A stretch of 44,910 bases of DNA from Candidatus Heimdallarchaeota archaeon (GCA_021399395.1 JAAFKJ010000021.1:1-44910); one strand, 5' to 3'; shown: positions 7,189 through 15,823, numbered from the stretch's first letter. Made by a program: numbers and translations. The notes: generated by a model not told the origin, from the sequence alone.

Positions 7189-8532
7189 ATGTTAGGGAAA
7201 CTTGGCTCAGCTCTTAATACGGCTATCTCTAAAATACTTAGAGGAGGACCACCAGACAAAGACCAAATTCGTGAACTAAAGAATGCTATGCTTAAAGCCC
7301 TTTTAGAGGCAGATGTTCAATTCGATTTAGCAGCTGAAGTGGTGAATGAAGTTGAAACCAAATCAATGGATAAAAAACTCCCAGAAGGTCTTTCTCGTAA
7401 AAAAAGTGTACTATCAATCATACATGATGAGCTTACAAAATTCTTAGGAACAAAAGCTTACCCTCTAACATTGCATCCAAATAAACCAACAATCATCATG
7501 CTTGTAGGTATTCAAGGTTCAGGAAAAACAACAACAACTGCAAAGCTTGCTAAGCATATTCAAAAACGTGGTAAAAAGGTAGCAGTGGTTACAGTAGATA
7601 ATTTTAGACCGGGTGCATTTGAACAACTTCAACAATTGTGTTCATCTATTAAAGTGCCAGTTTATGGGGAACCTGATAACAAAAACGCCGTAAAAATTGC
7701 GGTAGATGGTGTCAAGAAGTTCTTAGATGAAAAGAATAATGTAATTATCATCGATACAGCTGGGCGTCACAAGGAAGAAAAAGCTCTGCTCAAAGAAATG
7801 AAAGAAATCGGAGATAAAATCAAACCAGATGAAATAATACTGGTGATTGATGGAAACTTAGGACAAGCAGCTAACGAACAAGCCCTCGCATTTTCCAAAT
7901 CCACCCAAATAGGTTCCATTATAGTTACAAAAATGGATGGGTCCGCAAAAGGAGGAGGCAGTCTTTCTGCTGCTGCAGCAACAAATGTTCCCATAAAGTT
8001 CCTAGCAGATGGAGAAAATATAGATGCTTTTGAAGAATTTAATCCTACATCCTTTGTTGGGAGGTTAATCGGTGTAGGTGATCTTGAAGGACTATTGAAG
8101 GAAGTTAGAGAACTCGAAGTACTACCCTCAAAAGAAGAAGCTATGAGTATGCTTAGCGGAAAGATTTCATATAGACAAATGATGGAGTTGTTAGATAATT
8201 TCAGTTCAACTGGTTCTTTGAAGAGAATGATGTCAATGATTCCAGGTCTAGGAATGACTATTGACGATAATATGATGGATCTTTCAAAAGAAAATATGAA
8301 GAAATTCAAAGTTATTATGTCCTCGATGACAAATGATGAGCTAGATGGGAAAATCAAACTAGGGAGTTCAAGAATTCAGCGTGTAGCCAAGGGTAGTGGT
8401 AGAACAATTGCAGAAGTTAAAGAATTGATCAATCAACATAAAATGATGACAAATCTAGTCAAGCGCATGCGTAAAGGACGACGTGGTGGAATGCAAATTC
8501 CTGGAATGCCTCCTGGACTACTAGGAGGATAA
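7189..8532 (+). CDS. srp54: Signal recognition particle GTPase SRP54
   Basis: 447 residues, standard for archaeal SRP54/Ffh. It binds signal sequences and 7S RNA and docks with FtsY to target proteins to the Sec translocon. The N domain is helical (1-90). The G domain has P-loop GIQGSGKT (107-114), DTAGRH and TKMDGSAKGGG. The M domain contains the Met-rich MMSMIPGLGM and the RNA-binding SSRIQRVAKGSGRTIAEV, with a basic glycine-rich tail. No clear ribosome site precedes ATG 7189. TrmY follows 23 bases later. Confidence 0.97.
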   Translation: MLGKLGSALNTAISKILRGGPPDKDQIRELKNAMLKALLEADVQFDLAAEVVNEVETKSMDKKLPEGLSRKKSVLSIIHDELTKFLGTKAYPLTLHPNKPTIIMLVGIQGSGKTTTTAKLAKHIQKRGKKVAVVTVDNFRPGAFEQLQQLCSSIKVPVYGEPDNKNAVKIAVDGVKKFLDEKNNVIIIDTAGRHKEEKALLKEMKEIGDKIKPDEIILVIDGNLGQAANEQALAFSKSTQIGSIIVTKMDGSAKGGGSLSAAAATNVPIKFLADGENIDAFEEFNPTSFVGRLIGVGDLEGLLKEVRELEVLPSKEEAMSMLSGKISYRQMMELLDNFSSTGSLKRMMSMIPGLGMTIDDNMMDLSKENMKKFKVIMSSMTNDELDGKIKLGSSRIQRVAKGSGRTIAEVKELINQHKMMTNLVKRMRKGRRGGMQIPGMPPGLLGG

Positions 8533-8555
8533 GAACCCGTTTGTGTGAAAGCTTC

Positions 8556-9128
8556 ATGTCAAAGATCATATTTGTTATTAATGCCCCACCTCTTTCTTTT
8601 AATAAAACAGATTTATATAACCCTGAATTTGTAGATAATCGATTAAACCCATATATCAAGTCTATTGCTGATTCTTTTTTCCTTTCCAACCACTTCAGAA
8701 AAGACAATACAGTCTATTTTCTCACTGAATTTGAAGGGGATTCTTATCAGATTGTATTTAAGGGGGATGAATTGCGTTTTCTTGGGCCTAGCTTCTTTTC
8801 AGCAGGACACTTACTTCTAAGAGCAAAGAACCATATTATTGATCCTAATTCAAAAAAAGGGAAATTAACTCCGGGCATATCGGTTAATAAAAGAAATATT
8901 AAATGGATTTTCGAGAAATATAAGGAAAGCAAATGGTATCAAATAGAAGATTTCGAGGATTTAGCAAAAGACATAAAACTAGATTTAACATCTGATACAT
9001 GCATATTCCTTTTTGGATTTGAGAATATTGCTGATTTTGGTGGTAAAATTACTAAATTATCTTTGGGATCAATAGACATAGACGAACAAATAATTATAAC
9101 CAATTATATGATTGAGAGTGTGAAATAA
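8556..9128 (+). CDS. trmY: tRNA (pseudouridine54-N1)-methyltransferase TrmY
   Basis: A SPOUT-fold methyltransferase that converts pseudouridine-54 in the tRNA T-loop to N1-methylpseudouridine, the archaeal counterpart of ribothymidine. Family features visible are SIADSFFLSNHFRKDNTVYF, ELRFLGPSFFSAGHLLLRA, KLTPGISVNKRNIKWIF and the SAM-binding C-terminal FLFGFENIADF..KLSLG. I prefer ATG 8556 over TTG 8541 because homology starts at IIFVINAPP. The stop is one base from the start of pus10, whose product makes its substrate, so the two are surely co-transcribed. Confidence 0.88.
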   Translation: MSKIIFVINAPPLSFNKTDLYNPEFVDNRLNPYIKSIADSFFLSNHFRKDNTVYFLTEFEGDSYQIVFKGDELRFLGPSFFSAGHLLLRAKNHIIDPNSKKGKLTPGISVNKRNIKWIFEKYKESKWYQIEDFEDLAKDIKLDLTSDTCIFLFGFENIADFGGKITKLSLGSIDIDEQIIITNYMIESVK

Positions 9129-9129
9129 T

Positions 9130-10455
9130 TTGAATCTACTGGAAAAAGCAACAAAAATACTTCATAACCATTCATTATGTGACTATTGTCTAGGGAGACA
9201 GTTTTCCAATTTGGCTACAGGTACAACCAATAGAAGAAGAGGAATCACAATTAAAGAATTTTTGACCATGAATACCGCTACTCCAGTTGAAAATGAAAAT
9301 TTTTCTTTTTTGCAGATACTATCTAAATCTGGTGGAACTCTAGCGAAAAATACATTGAAGAAGAAAGAAAATATCCCTGAAGAGACTAAAAGTTGCTACA
9401 TCTGTCGTGATACCTTAGAATTTACGGATAATATGGTTGATATCGTAGTCCCAAATCTCAAAGACATTGAGTTTCAAACATTGTTAATAGGTACAATACT
9501 ACCTAAGGAGTTTTTTGAAAGAGAAAAGAAACTAAAAGAAGAATTCGATGTTTTGCAGACAGAATTTCTTAAACAGGAGTTTAACAGGATCATTGGAAAG
9601 AAGATATCAGAAAGGCTTCCAGTTACTACAGATTTTAAATCCCCAGAAATCGTTATTGAAGTTGCCCCCATCTCATCTAAGTTTGAAATGAGAATTAAGT
9701 CATTGTATATCTCTGGAAGATATCTGAAATATTTACGCACAATACCACAAACCAGATGGCCATGCAACAAATGTAAAGGAAGGGGGTGTGATGTGTGTAA
9801 TGGAACAGGCAAAAGGTATCAAGAATCTGTTGAAGAATTAATAGAATTTGAAACAATAAGAACCACCAATAGTACAAAGGGAGTTCTTCATGGAGCAGGT
9901 CGAGAAGATATTGATGCTCTAATGTTAGGAAATGGACGGCCTTTTGTATTTGAAGTTGTATCCCCAAGAATTCGTACAATTGATTTGGATAAACTACAAG
10001 ACGATATAAACAGATATACAAAAGGAAAAATAGAAGTTAAAAATTTCAGATGGTCTTCAATAGATGAATTAAGAGATCTGAAAGGAAGTGCGGAAACCAC
10101 CGTTAAAAAATACAGAGCAAAAGTACTTTTTGACGAAACAATTGATAATGAGACAGTATCTGAAATTGAAAATTACTTTGTGAATAAAGAAATAGACCAA
10201 AGAACCCCTCAACGAGTAGTGCATAGGAGGGCAGATAAAATTAGAAAGAAGACAGTTTTTTCAGTAGAATGTTCACGTCTAAGTGAAAATGAAATTGAAA
10301 CTATCATTACTTGTGATGGTGGGTGTTATGTTAAAGAATTGATATCAGGAGACGAGGATAGAACAATTCCGAACATATCAAAAGTTGCAGGAATCAAAGC
10401 TATCTGTAAGGAACTTGATGTTTTAGAGGTTAGAAAAGACATAGAAGAGAAGTAA
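9130..10455 (+). CDS. pus10: tRNA pseudouridine synthase Pus10
   Basis: Archaeal Pus10 isomerises U54 and U55 of tRNA. The 441-residue protein has the family's N-terminal zinc site (CDYC 17-20 with CYIC 89-92), a THUMP-like region, and CNKCKGRGCDVCNGTGKRYQESVEELI at 212-238. The catalytic motif HGAGREDIDALMLGNGRPF (254-272) places the nucleophile at Asp260. The start is TTG, one base after the trmY stop, with weak purine-rich sequence upstream. TrmY and Pus10 together account for m1-pseudouridine-54. Confidence 0.93.
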   Translation: MNLLEKATKILHNHSLCDYCLGRQFSNLATGTTNRRRGITIKEFLTMNTATPVENENFSFLQILSKSGGTLAKNTLKKKENIPEETKSCYICRDTLEFTDNMVDIVVPNLKDIEFQTLLIGTILPKEFFEREKKLKEEFDVLQTEFLKQEFNRIIGKKISERLPVTTDFKSPEIVIEVAPISSKFEMRIKSLYISGRYLKYLRTIPQTRWPCNKCKGRGCDVCNGTGKRYQESVEELIEFETIRTTNSTKGVLHGAGREDIDALMLGNGRPFVFEVVSPRIRTIDLDKLQDDINRYTKGKIEVKNFRWSSIDELRDLKGSAETTVKKYRAKVLFDETIDNETVSEIENYFVNKEIDQRTPQRVVHRRADKIRKKTVFSVECSRLSENEIETIITCDGGCYVKELISGDEDRTIPNISKVAGIKAICKELDVLEVRKDIEEK

Positions 10456-10496
10456 ATAGAAATTAGTATGACCTATTTTTTTACTGAAACGTAAAA

Positions 10497-10511
10497 CGAA
10501 AAGATTAAAAG
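10497..10511 (+). promoter_or_regulatory. Putative BRE/TATA promoter for the eL21 operon
   Basis: CGAAAAGATTAAAAG resembles a purine-rich BRE followed by an archaeal TATA box. It sits about 55 bases before the eL21 ATG, which would put the transcription start near 10530-10535 and leave a short leader with the AAGGTGT ribosome site at 10551-10557. Confidence 0.4.
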
Positions 10512-10564
10512 TTACACTGAGGGACTTTGCTCACTTAATTAAATAACAAAAAGGTGTACATTAA

Positions 10565-10876
10565 ATGCGCAAATCTAAAGGATATCGTAGTAGAACTAGA
10601 CATTTGTTCAAGAAACACACAAGACAAAAAGGTATTAGACCTTTAGATTACCTATTACGGGATTTCAATGAAGGTGATATAGTAGATATTATCGTTGATT
10701 CCAGTGAACACAAGGGGATGCCTCATAGACGTTATCACGGAAAAACTGGTGAGATAACAAAGAAACAAGGAAAAGCATTCATTGTTGCCATAAAACAAGG
10801 AAGAGCAACAAAGCAGATTATTGCAAAGAAGGAACATTTGCGTCTAAGTCGTTCTGTTATTCAAGCAGGTAATTAG
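10565..10876 (+). CDS. rpl21e: Large ribosomal subunit protein eL21
   Basis: 103 residues, slightly longer than many archaeal eL21 proteins. It has the characteristic MRKSKGYRSRTRHLFKK start, RPLDYLLRDFNEGDIVDI and the KGMPHRRYHGKTGEITKKQGKAFIV core of the SH3-like fold. It binds 23S rRNA near the 5S region. It leads a conserved archaeal cluster eL21-Rpo4-DUF655-KsgA, with Rpo4 beginning 12 bases downstream. Confidence 0.97.
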   Translation: MRKSKGYRSRTRHLFKKHTRQKGIRPLDYLLRDFNEGDIVDIIVDSSEHKGMPHRRYHGKTGEITKKQGKAFIVAIKQGRATKQIIAKKEHLRLSRSVIQAGN

Positions 10877-10888
10877 TGAAGTGATACT

Positions 10889-11242
10889 ATGCCAAGAGAT
10901 GTTCTAGAAAAAAAACCATTAACAATTTCAGAAGCAATGGGAATCTTACAGGGAAGAAGTGAAGAATCCGAACTCTCCTATTGGCAAAGAGTTGCATTTG
11001 AGCATGCCATGCAAAATGCTCGAATAGAGCCAGCAGAATCAAGAAAGATTGTAAAAGAATTAATCAAAAAACACAAGATTTCAGAGCTTTCAGCATTTAC
11101 TATTGCAAACATTTTACCCCCATCTATTGAAGAACTGAAAGATCTGCTTTCAAAGGAACCAAAAATACTAAAAGATGAAGAAATCAAAGAGATTTTTAAC
11201 ATTATAAAGCCATTTGCTGATAAGTACGAGAATCAAAAATAG
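10889..11242 (+). CDS. rpo4: RNA polymerase subunit Rpo4 (RpoF, Rpb4 homologue)
   Basis: 117 residues, the normal Rpo4 length. With Rpo7 it forms the polymerase stalk that binds nascent RNA and helps open complex formation. The family pattern is visible: VLEKKPLTISEAMGIL, ELSYWQRVAFEHAMQNARI, an HRDC-like helical region SAFTIANILPPSIEELKDLL, and the tail EIFNIIKPF. Its place between eL21 and DUF655 is conserved in many archaea. Rpo7 is not in the window. Confidence 0.92.
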   Translation: MPRDVLEKKPLTISEAMGILQGRSEESELSYWQRVAFEHAMQNARIEPAESRKIVKELIKKHKISELSAFTIANILPPSIEELKDLLSKEPKILKDEEIKEIFNIIKPFADKYENQK

Positions 11243-11323
11243 AAAATGGGGTTTCAAAAGTTTCGTTTTAATAGAAAACAAAAACTTTTTTTGTATTAGA
11301 AATTTATGTATGGTGAGAATAAG

Positions 11324-11989
11324 ATGGCAAACAATCAATATCCAAGGACCAACAAACGTCCTGAAAAGCAATCTGAAAGTGATGATTTTATAATTGGAGC
11401 CGTAACCCACGTTAAGTACTTCAAGAAAATTGAATCACGCATTTTGGTACTTGATTATTTGCCAGAAGGTAAAGGATTTGGACAATCTAAACAAAGAGAA
11501 CCAATGGTACAAGGAATTGGTGTAAAATGGTTTAGTTTGTTAGAAGTTACAGTTGAACGAAAAGGAACTTATACAAAACTTGTAGAATTAGATTTACCGC
11601 AAACTAGTGAATCATCTCCTATCAAACAAATTAAACGTCGAATATCTGTAAATGATATGACTAACACGGGCTATGAAACCTTAGAGGAAGCTGTTCTTCT
11701 AATTATAAACAAAAATGAGAAACGATTTGTTTCATTCTTCAATAAAGCGCAACCGATTACAAATAGAATACATTCACTACAGCTGATTCCAGGAATTGGG
11801 CAGAAATTAATGTGGGAGATATTAGCTGCTCGAAAAGGTATGCCTTTTGTTTCTTTCAGCGATATTGAAGAAAGAGTTAAAATATCTGACATTAAAAAAA
11901 TGATTTTTAATCGAATCATACAGGAATTGGAAGGAGAAGAAAAACACAGGTTATTTACTGCTAGTTCTGATTCGGGTCAAAAGAGATAA
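11324..11989 (+). CDS. DUF655 family putative RNA-binding protein
   Basis: About 221 residues from ATG 11324, which has GGTGAG (11312-11317) six bases upstream; the in-frame ATG 11306 overlaps that site and is less likely. It shows the DUF655 pattern: an N-terminal OB-like half (FIIGAVTHVKYFKKIESRILVLDYLPEG), then a helix-hairpin-helix region (SLQLIPGIGQKLMWEILAARKGMPFVSFSDIEERV). DUF655 proteins sit between Rpo4 and KsgA in many archaea and probably bind RNA in ribosome biogenesis, but the function is unproven. Confidence 0.85.
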   Translation: MANNQYPRTNKRPEKQSESDDFIIGAVTHVKYFKKIESRILVLDYLPEGKGFGQSKQREPMVQGIGVKWFSLLEVTVERKGTYTKLVELDLPQTSESSPIKQIKRRISVNDMTNTGYETLEEAVLLIINKNEKRFVSFFNKAQPITNRIHSLQLIPGIGQKLMWEILAARKGMPFVSFSDIEERVKISDIKKMIFNRIIQELEGEEKHRLFTASSDSGQKR

Positions 11990-12001
11990 TATTAATTTTA
12001 A

Positions 12002-12898
12002 ATGGTTAGAGTAATGGACTGTTGGAATTCTTCTTCCGTCATTAAGAAACATGTTTTTGATAGTTTAAGAAAGATGGATATGACCCCTTCAAGGCATAAG
12101 GGGCAAAATTTTCTAGTTGATTATCACATTTTACATTACCAAGTTGAACAAGCAGAAATAAATCAAAAGGATATTGTCCTCGAAATTGGAGGGGGGATCG
12201 GGAACTTATCAAAATGCTTAGCACAAGATGCAAAGAAATTATACATTGTTGAAACTGATAGAAGAATGGTAGGGTTTCTTCAAGAATTTATGAGTAGTTA
12301 TTCCAACACTGAAATACTGCATGGAGATGCCGTTAAAATCGAATTACCTAAATTCACAAAATGCATATCTAACCTTCCCTACCAGATTTCATCCCCCATT
12401 ACATTCAAATTACTTGAACATGATTTTGAACTCGCAATCCTCATGTATCAGAGAGAGTTTGCGCAAAGATTTTTTGCATCACCAGGAACTAGAGACTATT
12501 CTAGAATTTCCGTTATGATGAATCTTAAAGCTAATTGTATATATCTGAAAACAGTAAAACCATCCTCTTTTTTCCCAGCACCTAAAGTGTTTTCTTCGAT
12601 TGTTTCAATCACAAAGAAAGAAGATACACTCAATTTTAATCACGACGATTTTGGTCGCTTCATTACTTTACTCTTTACACAAAAGAAGAAAACAGTTAGA
12701 AGTGTTCTTGTAAACCTGATAAAAAGAAAATCTAAACAGAATGTTCAGATTAAGAAAGAAGTTTTGGAAGAATTGTCTTATCTTGAAAGAAGGATTTTTA
12801 GTCTAACACTTGATGAACTTACAAAAATGTATTCAGATCTTAAAGCTAAGTTAGGTGAGGAACTTTGGTTAAATATGATTTCCCTAAATACCAGATAG
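12002..12898 (+). CDS. ksgA: rRNA adenine N6-dimethyltransferase (KsgA/Dim1)
   Basis: Dimethylates two adjacent adenines in the 3' terminal hairpin of 16S rRNA during small-subunit maturation. 298 residues: SRHKGQNFLVD (30-40), SAM motif LEIGGGIGNLS (60-70), acidic ETDRRM, GDAVKIELP, and catalytic NLPY (124-127), followed by the C-terminal helical domain. An N-terminal extension of about 27 residues precedes the usual start of homology, so a later start is possible. The last 34 bases overlap the next methyltransferase gene in another frame. Confidence 0.95.
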   Translation: MVRVMDCWNSSSVIKKHVFDSLRKMDMTPSRHKGQNFLVDYHILHYQVEQAEINQKDIVLEIGGGIGNLSKCLAQDAKKLYIVETDRRMVGFLQEFMSSYSNTEILHGDAVKIELPKFTKCISNLPYQISSPITFKLLEHDFELAILMYQREFAQRFFASPGTRDYSRISVMMNLKANCIYLKTVKPSSFFPAPKVFSSIVSITKKEDTLNFNHDDFGRFITLLFTQKKKTVRSVLVNLIKRKSKQNVQIKKEVLEELSYLERRIFSLTLDELTKMYSDLKAKLGEELWLNMISLNTR

Positions 12899-13497
12899 TT
12901 CTTGAAATAGAGGAAGATGTTTATTTTCCTGCAGAAGATACTTTTGCTTTGATAGATGCCATTCAGTTAGAAGATAATCACAAGTTTGTAGTAGAGTTAG
13001 GTGGCGGTACAGGTATAATCTCTATTGTTCTTGCCAAAGGCCATCCTACAGTCAGATTCTTGATAACAGATATTTCTTTTAGAGCTGTAAAAACTATTGA
13101 AAACAATATTGTATTGAATGAAATTAAGAATCAAATCGATTTAATCTGCATGGATAAACTTGAAGCAATCGAGCATCTATCCCCAGATATTATTATTTGG
13201 AATCCCCCATATTTACCCATAGATGATGAAACAGATAATCTTAAAGCTCTAGAAAAATTAATGCTTATAGGAGGGAATAAAGGATTTGAGCAAGCCTACA
13301 AACTTATTCAATATCTGAAGTCACAAAACAATCAAGTCATTTTTTATACAATTTTTTCCTCTGTAGGTACAACAGAAAGCACATTTACTCAAATGAGGAA
13401 AGAAGGTACTAATATTGAAATCATTGATGAGGTAAATCTGTTCTTTGAGAAATTGTATTTAGTAAAAGTAAATGTAGGTGAAAAAAATAGGAAATAA
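12865..13497 (+). CDS. HemK/Mtq2-like protein glutamine methyltransferase
   Basis: 210-residue class I SAM methyltransferase. EEDVYFPAEDTFALIDAI (17-34) matches the 'Y.PaEDs.lL' start of Mtq2/HemK2 enzymes; the SAM loop is VELGGGTGIISI (43-54) and the catalytic motif NPPY (113-116). Mtq2 with Trm112 methylates the GGQ glutamine of eRF1/aRF1, and aRF1 is encoded 10 kb away; METTL5-type enzymes share the same partner. The start is TTG at 12865 with GGTGAGG four bases upstream, inside the 3' end of ksgA. Other HemK-family substrates are not excluded. Confidence 0.82.
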   Translation: MVKYDFPKYQIVLEIEEDVYFPAEDTFALIDAIQLEDNHKFVVELGGGTGIISIVLAKGHPTVRFLITDISFRAVKTIENNIVLNEIKNQIDLICMDKLEAIEHLSPDIIIWNPPYLPIDDETDNLKALEKLMLIGGNKGFEQAYKLIQYLKSQNNQVIFYTIFSSVGTTESTFTQMRKEGTNIEIIDEVNLFFEKLYLVKVNVGEKNRK

Positions 13498-14227
13498 ATC
13501 AAAACTACATCTTGACATTATTTTAGTTGAACCTAAAATCGGAGGAAATATTGGAGCGGTAGCGAGACTCTGTCAGAATTTTAATATTAATAAATTAATT
13601 TTAGTTGCACCTCAAATCGATCACAATAATAACGAAGCTAGACAGAGGGCAAAACATTCTCATCAATATCTAGACGAAGCAGAAATATGTGACTCTTTAG
13701 AAAACATACGAGATAATTACGCATTTTTAATTGGTACATCAGCCAAAGCAGGAAGAAACTACAATGTTCGTAGACAACCATCTTATCCATGGGAGTTGGA
13801 AGAAATACTGACTGTGACTGAAGGAAAAATAGGGCTTGTTTTTGGGAGAGAGGATAGAGGGCTGTCTAATGAAGAACTACTTAGTTGTGATTTTCTTGTT
13901 AATATTCCTGTTCCAGCAAAATTTAAGGTAATGAATATCTCGCATGCGGTTGCTGTTGTCCTATATGAAATTTGGAAGCTACTCTTTCAAAAAGAAGCAA
14001 AATTAACTGCAGAAAAAAGTTCAAGTAATCTCGAAAGAGAAATCCTATTTGATACTTTCAAAGAGATTGTTGAAGCACTACCATATGAAGAACATAGGAA
14101 ACCCATAGTAAACCACAGTTTTACAACTATGATTAACCGAAGTTTTTCTACTAGTGAAGAGATTCATTCGTTGATTGGGATATTTAAAACCATTAAAGAC
14201 AACCTATCTAGTGATATTGAGGAATGA
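13478..14227 (+). CDS. SpoU-family (TrmJ-like) tRNA 2'-O-methyltransferase
   Basis: 249 residues, a SPOUT methyltransferase of the TrmJ/SpoU branch. Motif 1 is LDIILVEPKIGGNIGAVARLCQNF, motif 2 is IGLVFGREDRGLSNEELLSCD, and motif 3 is MNISHAVAVVLYEIWK. Archaeal TrmJ methylates the 2'-O of C32 in tRNA. The C-terminal 80 residues are a charged helical extension, typical of TrmJ. The GTG start overlaps the previous gene by 20 bases, and the stop overlaps the next gene's ATG. Confidence 0.85.
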   Translation: MKKIGNKSKLHLDIILVEPKIGGNIGAVARLCQNFNINKLILVAPQIDHNNNEARQRAKHSHQYLDEAEICDSLENIRDNYAFLIGTSAKAGRNYNVRRQPSYPWELEEILTVTEGKIGLVFGREDRGLSNEELLSCDFLVNIPVPAKFKVMNISHAVAVVLYEIWKLLFQKEAKLTAEKSSSNLEREILFDTFKEIVEALPYEEHRKPIVNHSFTTMINRSFSTSEEIHSLIGIFKTIKDNLSSDIEE

Positions 14228-14832
14228 TAGTAATGAAGCAAAAGGATCTTGAAATTTTTTTAACTCAACTGGAGTCATTTAATAGCCCAAAATTACACCT
14301 TGAACAATATCAAACTCCCCCCAGAATAATCGCAATGATTCTGTGGAGGGCGCTTCAGTTAGGAGATTTAGAAAATAAATCAATAGGGGATCTTTGTTGT
14401 GGAACAGGGTTATTTGGAATAGGTGCCAAGATTTTGGGAGCTAAAGATGTTCTTGGTATTGAAATAGATAAGGAAGCTATTGAAATTGCTAAAAGAAACG
14501 CAAAAAAATCAGAAGTTAAAATCGATTTCATTAATAAAGATATTAGGGATGTAGAGAAATCATTCGATACTGTTTTCATGAACTCTCCTTTTGGAATTCA
14601 AGGAACAGTTAAGGATCAAGAGTTTTTGCTATCTGCATTAAAAATGTCTAAGATAATATATTCTATCCATCTATATCAGGAGAAGAATGTTGATTTTTTA
14701 ATCAATTTCGTTGACAGACAAGGGAGAGAAGTTAAAGAAGTAATAAAGGCAGAATTTGAGTTACCAAAATCATATAAATTCCACAAAAGAAAATACCATG
14801 TAATTGAAGTAGCTATTCTACGATGTGTTTAA
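14224..14832 (+). CDS. METTL5-like N6-adenine methyltransferase
   Basis: 202-residue class I methyltransferase with the METTL5 layout: LHLEQYQTPPRIIAMILWRA near the N-terminus, SAM motif IGDLCCGTGLFGIGAKILGA (54-73), GIEIDKEAIEIAKRNA, and the catalytic segment at 120-123. In METTL5 this segment is NPPF; here it is NSPF, followed by the expected GIQ and by YSIHLYQ. METTL5 methylates an adenine of small-subunit rRNA in complex with Trm112. ATG 14224 overlaps the previous stop; ATG 14233 is also possible. It ends the eL21 operon and converges on nop10 with 11 bases between. Confidence 0.85.
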   Translation: MIVMKQKDLEIFLTQLESFNSPKLHLEQYQTPPRIIAMILWRALQLGDLENKSIGDLCCGTGLFGIGAKILGAKDVLGIEIDKEAIEIAKRNAKKSEVKIDFINKDIRDVEKSFDTVFMNSPFGIQGTVKDQEFLLSALKMSKIIYSIHLYQEKNVDFLINFVDRQGREVKEVIKAEFELPKSYKFHKRKYHVIEVAILRCV

Positions 14833-14843
14833 AACAAGTATAG

Positions 14844-15023
14844 TTATTGTGATTGAAGTTGATCTTTGAACAATCTTCGCCTGTATTTGGAATATTTTTT
14901 CTCTTTTTCAAGAGAAAATCTTGCAGGTTGTGGAGAAACAGTTTTTTTACCACAGTGCGGACAGGTCTGCTCATTTAGTGTGTATTCTTTGCACTCAATA
15001 CAACGGTAGATAGATTTAGTCAT
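14844..15023 (-). CDS. nop10: H/ACA RNP protein Nop10
   Basis: A 59-residue protein. It begins MTKSIYRCIECKEYTLNEQ and has a zinc ribbon C8-C11/C21-C24 (CPHCG), followed by SPQPARFSLEKEKKYSKYRRR, the classic Nop10 linker and C-terminal helix. Nop10 bridges Cbf5 and L7Ae in archaeal H/ACA pseudouridylation complexes. Its ATG overlaps the TAA of the aIF2-alpha gene by one base; aIF2-alpha-Nop10 is a conserved archaeal pair. Confidence 0.95.
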   Translation of the reverse strand: MTKSIYRCIECKEYTLNEQTCPHCGKKTVSPQPARFSLEKEKKYSKYRRRLFKDQLQSQ

Positions 15024-15823
15024 TATGATTTCACTTCAACAACTTTCACTGAAGCTTTGTAATCTGTAAGGTAGGTTTCTACAGTTTCGACTACTCTTGA
15101 CATTAATCCTTCTGCAAGCTCATAATCTCTAGCATGAATCTTGAACCTGTACATTGGAGCACCTCTAACAAAAACATCCATGCTCAATTCTGCATCTTCA
15201 GCTTCAATATCAGATCTAGCCTTTTCAGCTTCTTGTAGAGCGTTCTTAATCAAAGTTATTCCATTACTTTCCCAGCAGATAATTTCTAAATCTCTTGTAA
15301 TTTCAACTTTAGGAATTGTAAGATTCTTCTTAGCAATCGAAGTTAGAGTAGAGGCCCATTCTTCAGACACTTCAGCTTCGGTAAAGGCGATTTCACCTCG
15401 GAATAAAGCTTCTTCAAAAGCGTTAAACAAACTTCCATGAAAATCGGTTAGTAAATCTTCTACTTCAGATCTGGCGGTTTCCAAATTAATTTTTCTTCTA
15501 GTTGCTGCCATTTCAAGTAGAGTTAAACCGGTTTTATATTTCTTCCATTCCTCAACTTTTGATCTTTTTAGACCATCGGATACTCGTTTAATACTTATAT
15601 CGATTTGTTCTGCTTTTATACGCATAACCCTTCCTACAACCTTTTTTCCAATTCTCATTACGTTTCGAATATTTCTAACCCAAGTTGAACTAACTTCGGA
15701 AACGTGACAATAAGCTTGGAGGTCTTCGTACTCATCAAGATCAACGTATACTCCATGATCAAAAATCCTCTTTACAGTACCTATTACTAAATCACCAGAT
15801 TCTGGAAGATTCCTTCTACTCAT
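15023..15823 (-). CDS. eif2a: Translation initiation factor aIF2 subunit alpha
   Basis: 266 residues, the standard length. An S1/OB domain fills about 10-85 (GDLVIGTVKRIFDHGVYVDLDEYEDLQAYCHVSEVSSTWVRNIRNV), then a helical domain (MAATRRKINLE) and a C-terminal alpha/beta domain that binds the gamma subunit. aIF2 delivers initiator Met-tRNA to the small subunit. The usual phosphoserine region of eukaryotes is not evident. It is co-transcribed with nop10. Upstream eS27/eL44, often in this operon, are missing here; eS27 lies at 37174. Confidence 0.95.
   Translation of the reverse strand: MSRRNLPESGDLVIGTVKRIFDHGVYVDLDEYEDLQAYCHVSEVSSTWVRNIRNVMRIGKKVVGRVMRIKAEQIDISIKRVSDGLKRSKVEEWKKYKTGLTLLEMAATRRKINLETARSEVEDLLTDFHGSLFNAFEEALFRGEIAFTEAEVSEEWASTLTSIAKKNLTIPKVEITRDLEIICWESNGITLIKNALQEAEKARSDIEAEDAELSMDVFVRGAPMYRFKIHARDYELAEGLMSRVVETVETYLTDYKASVKVVEVKS

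Noticed and set aside
7767-8357. 196-codon minus-strand frame inside srp54
   Set aside because: It is antisense to the conserved G and M domains of SRP54 and is Ser/Ile/Phe-rich, as expected from reverse reading of Lys/Glu/Asp-rich coding sequence.
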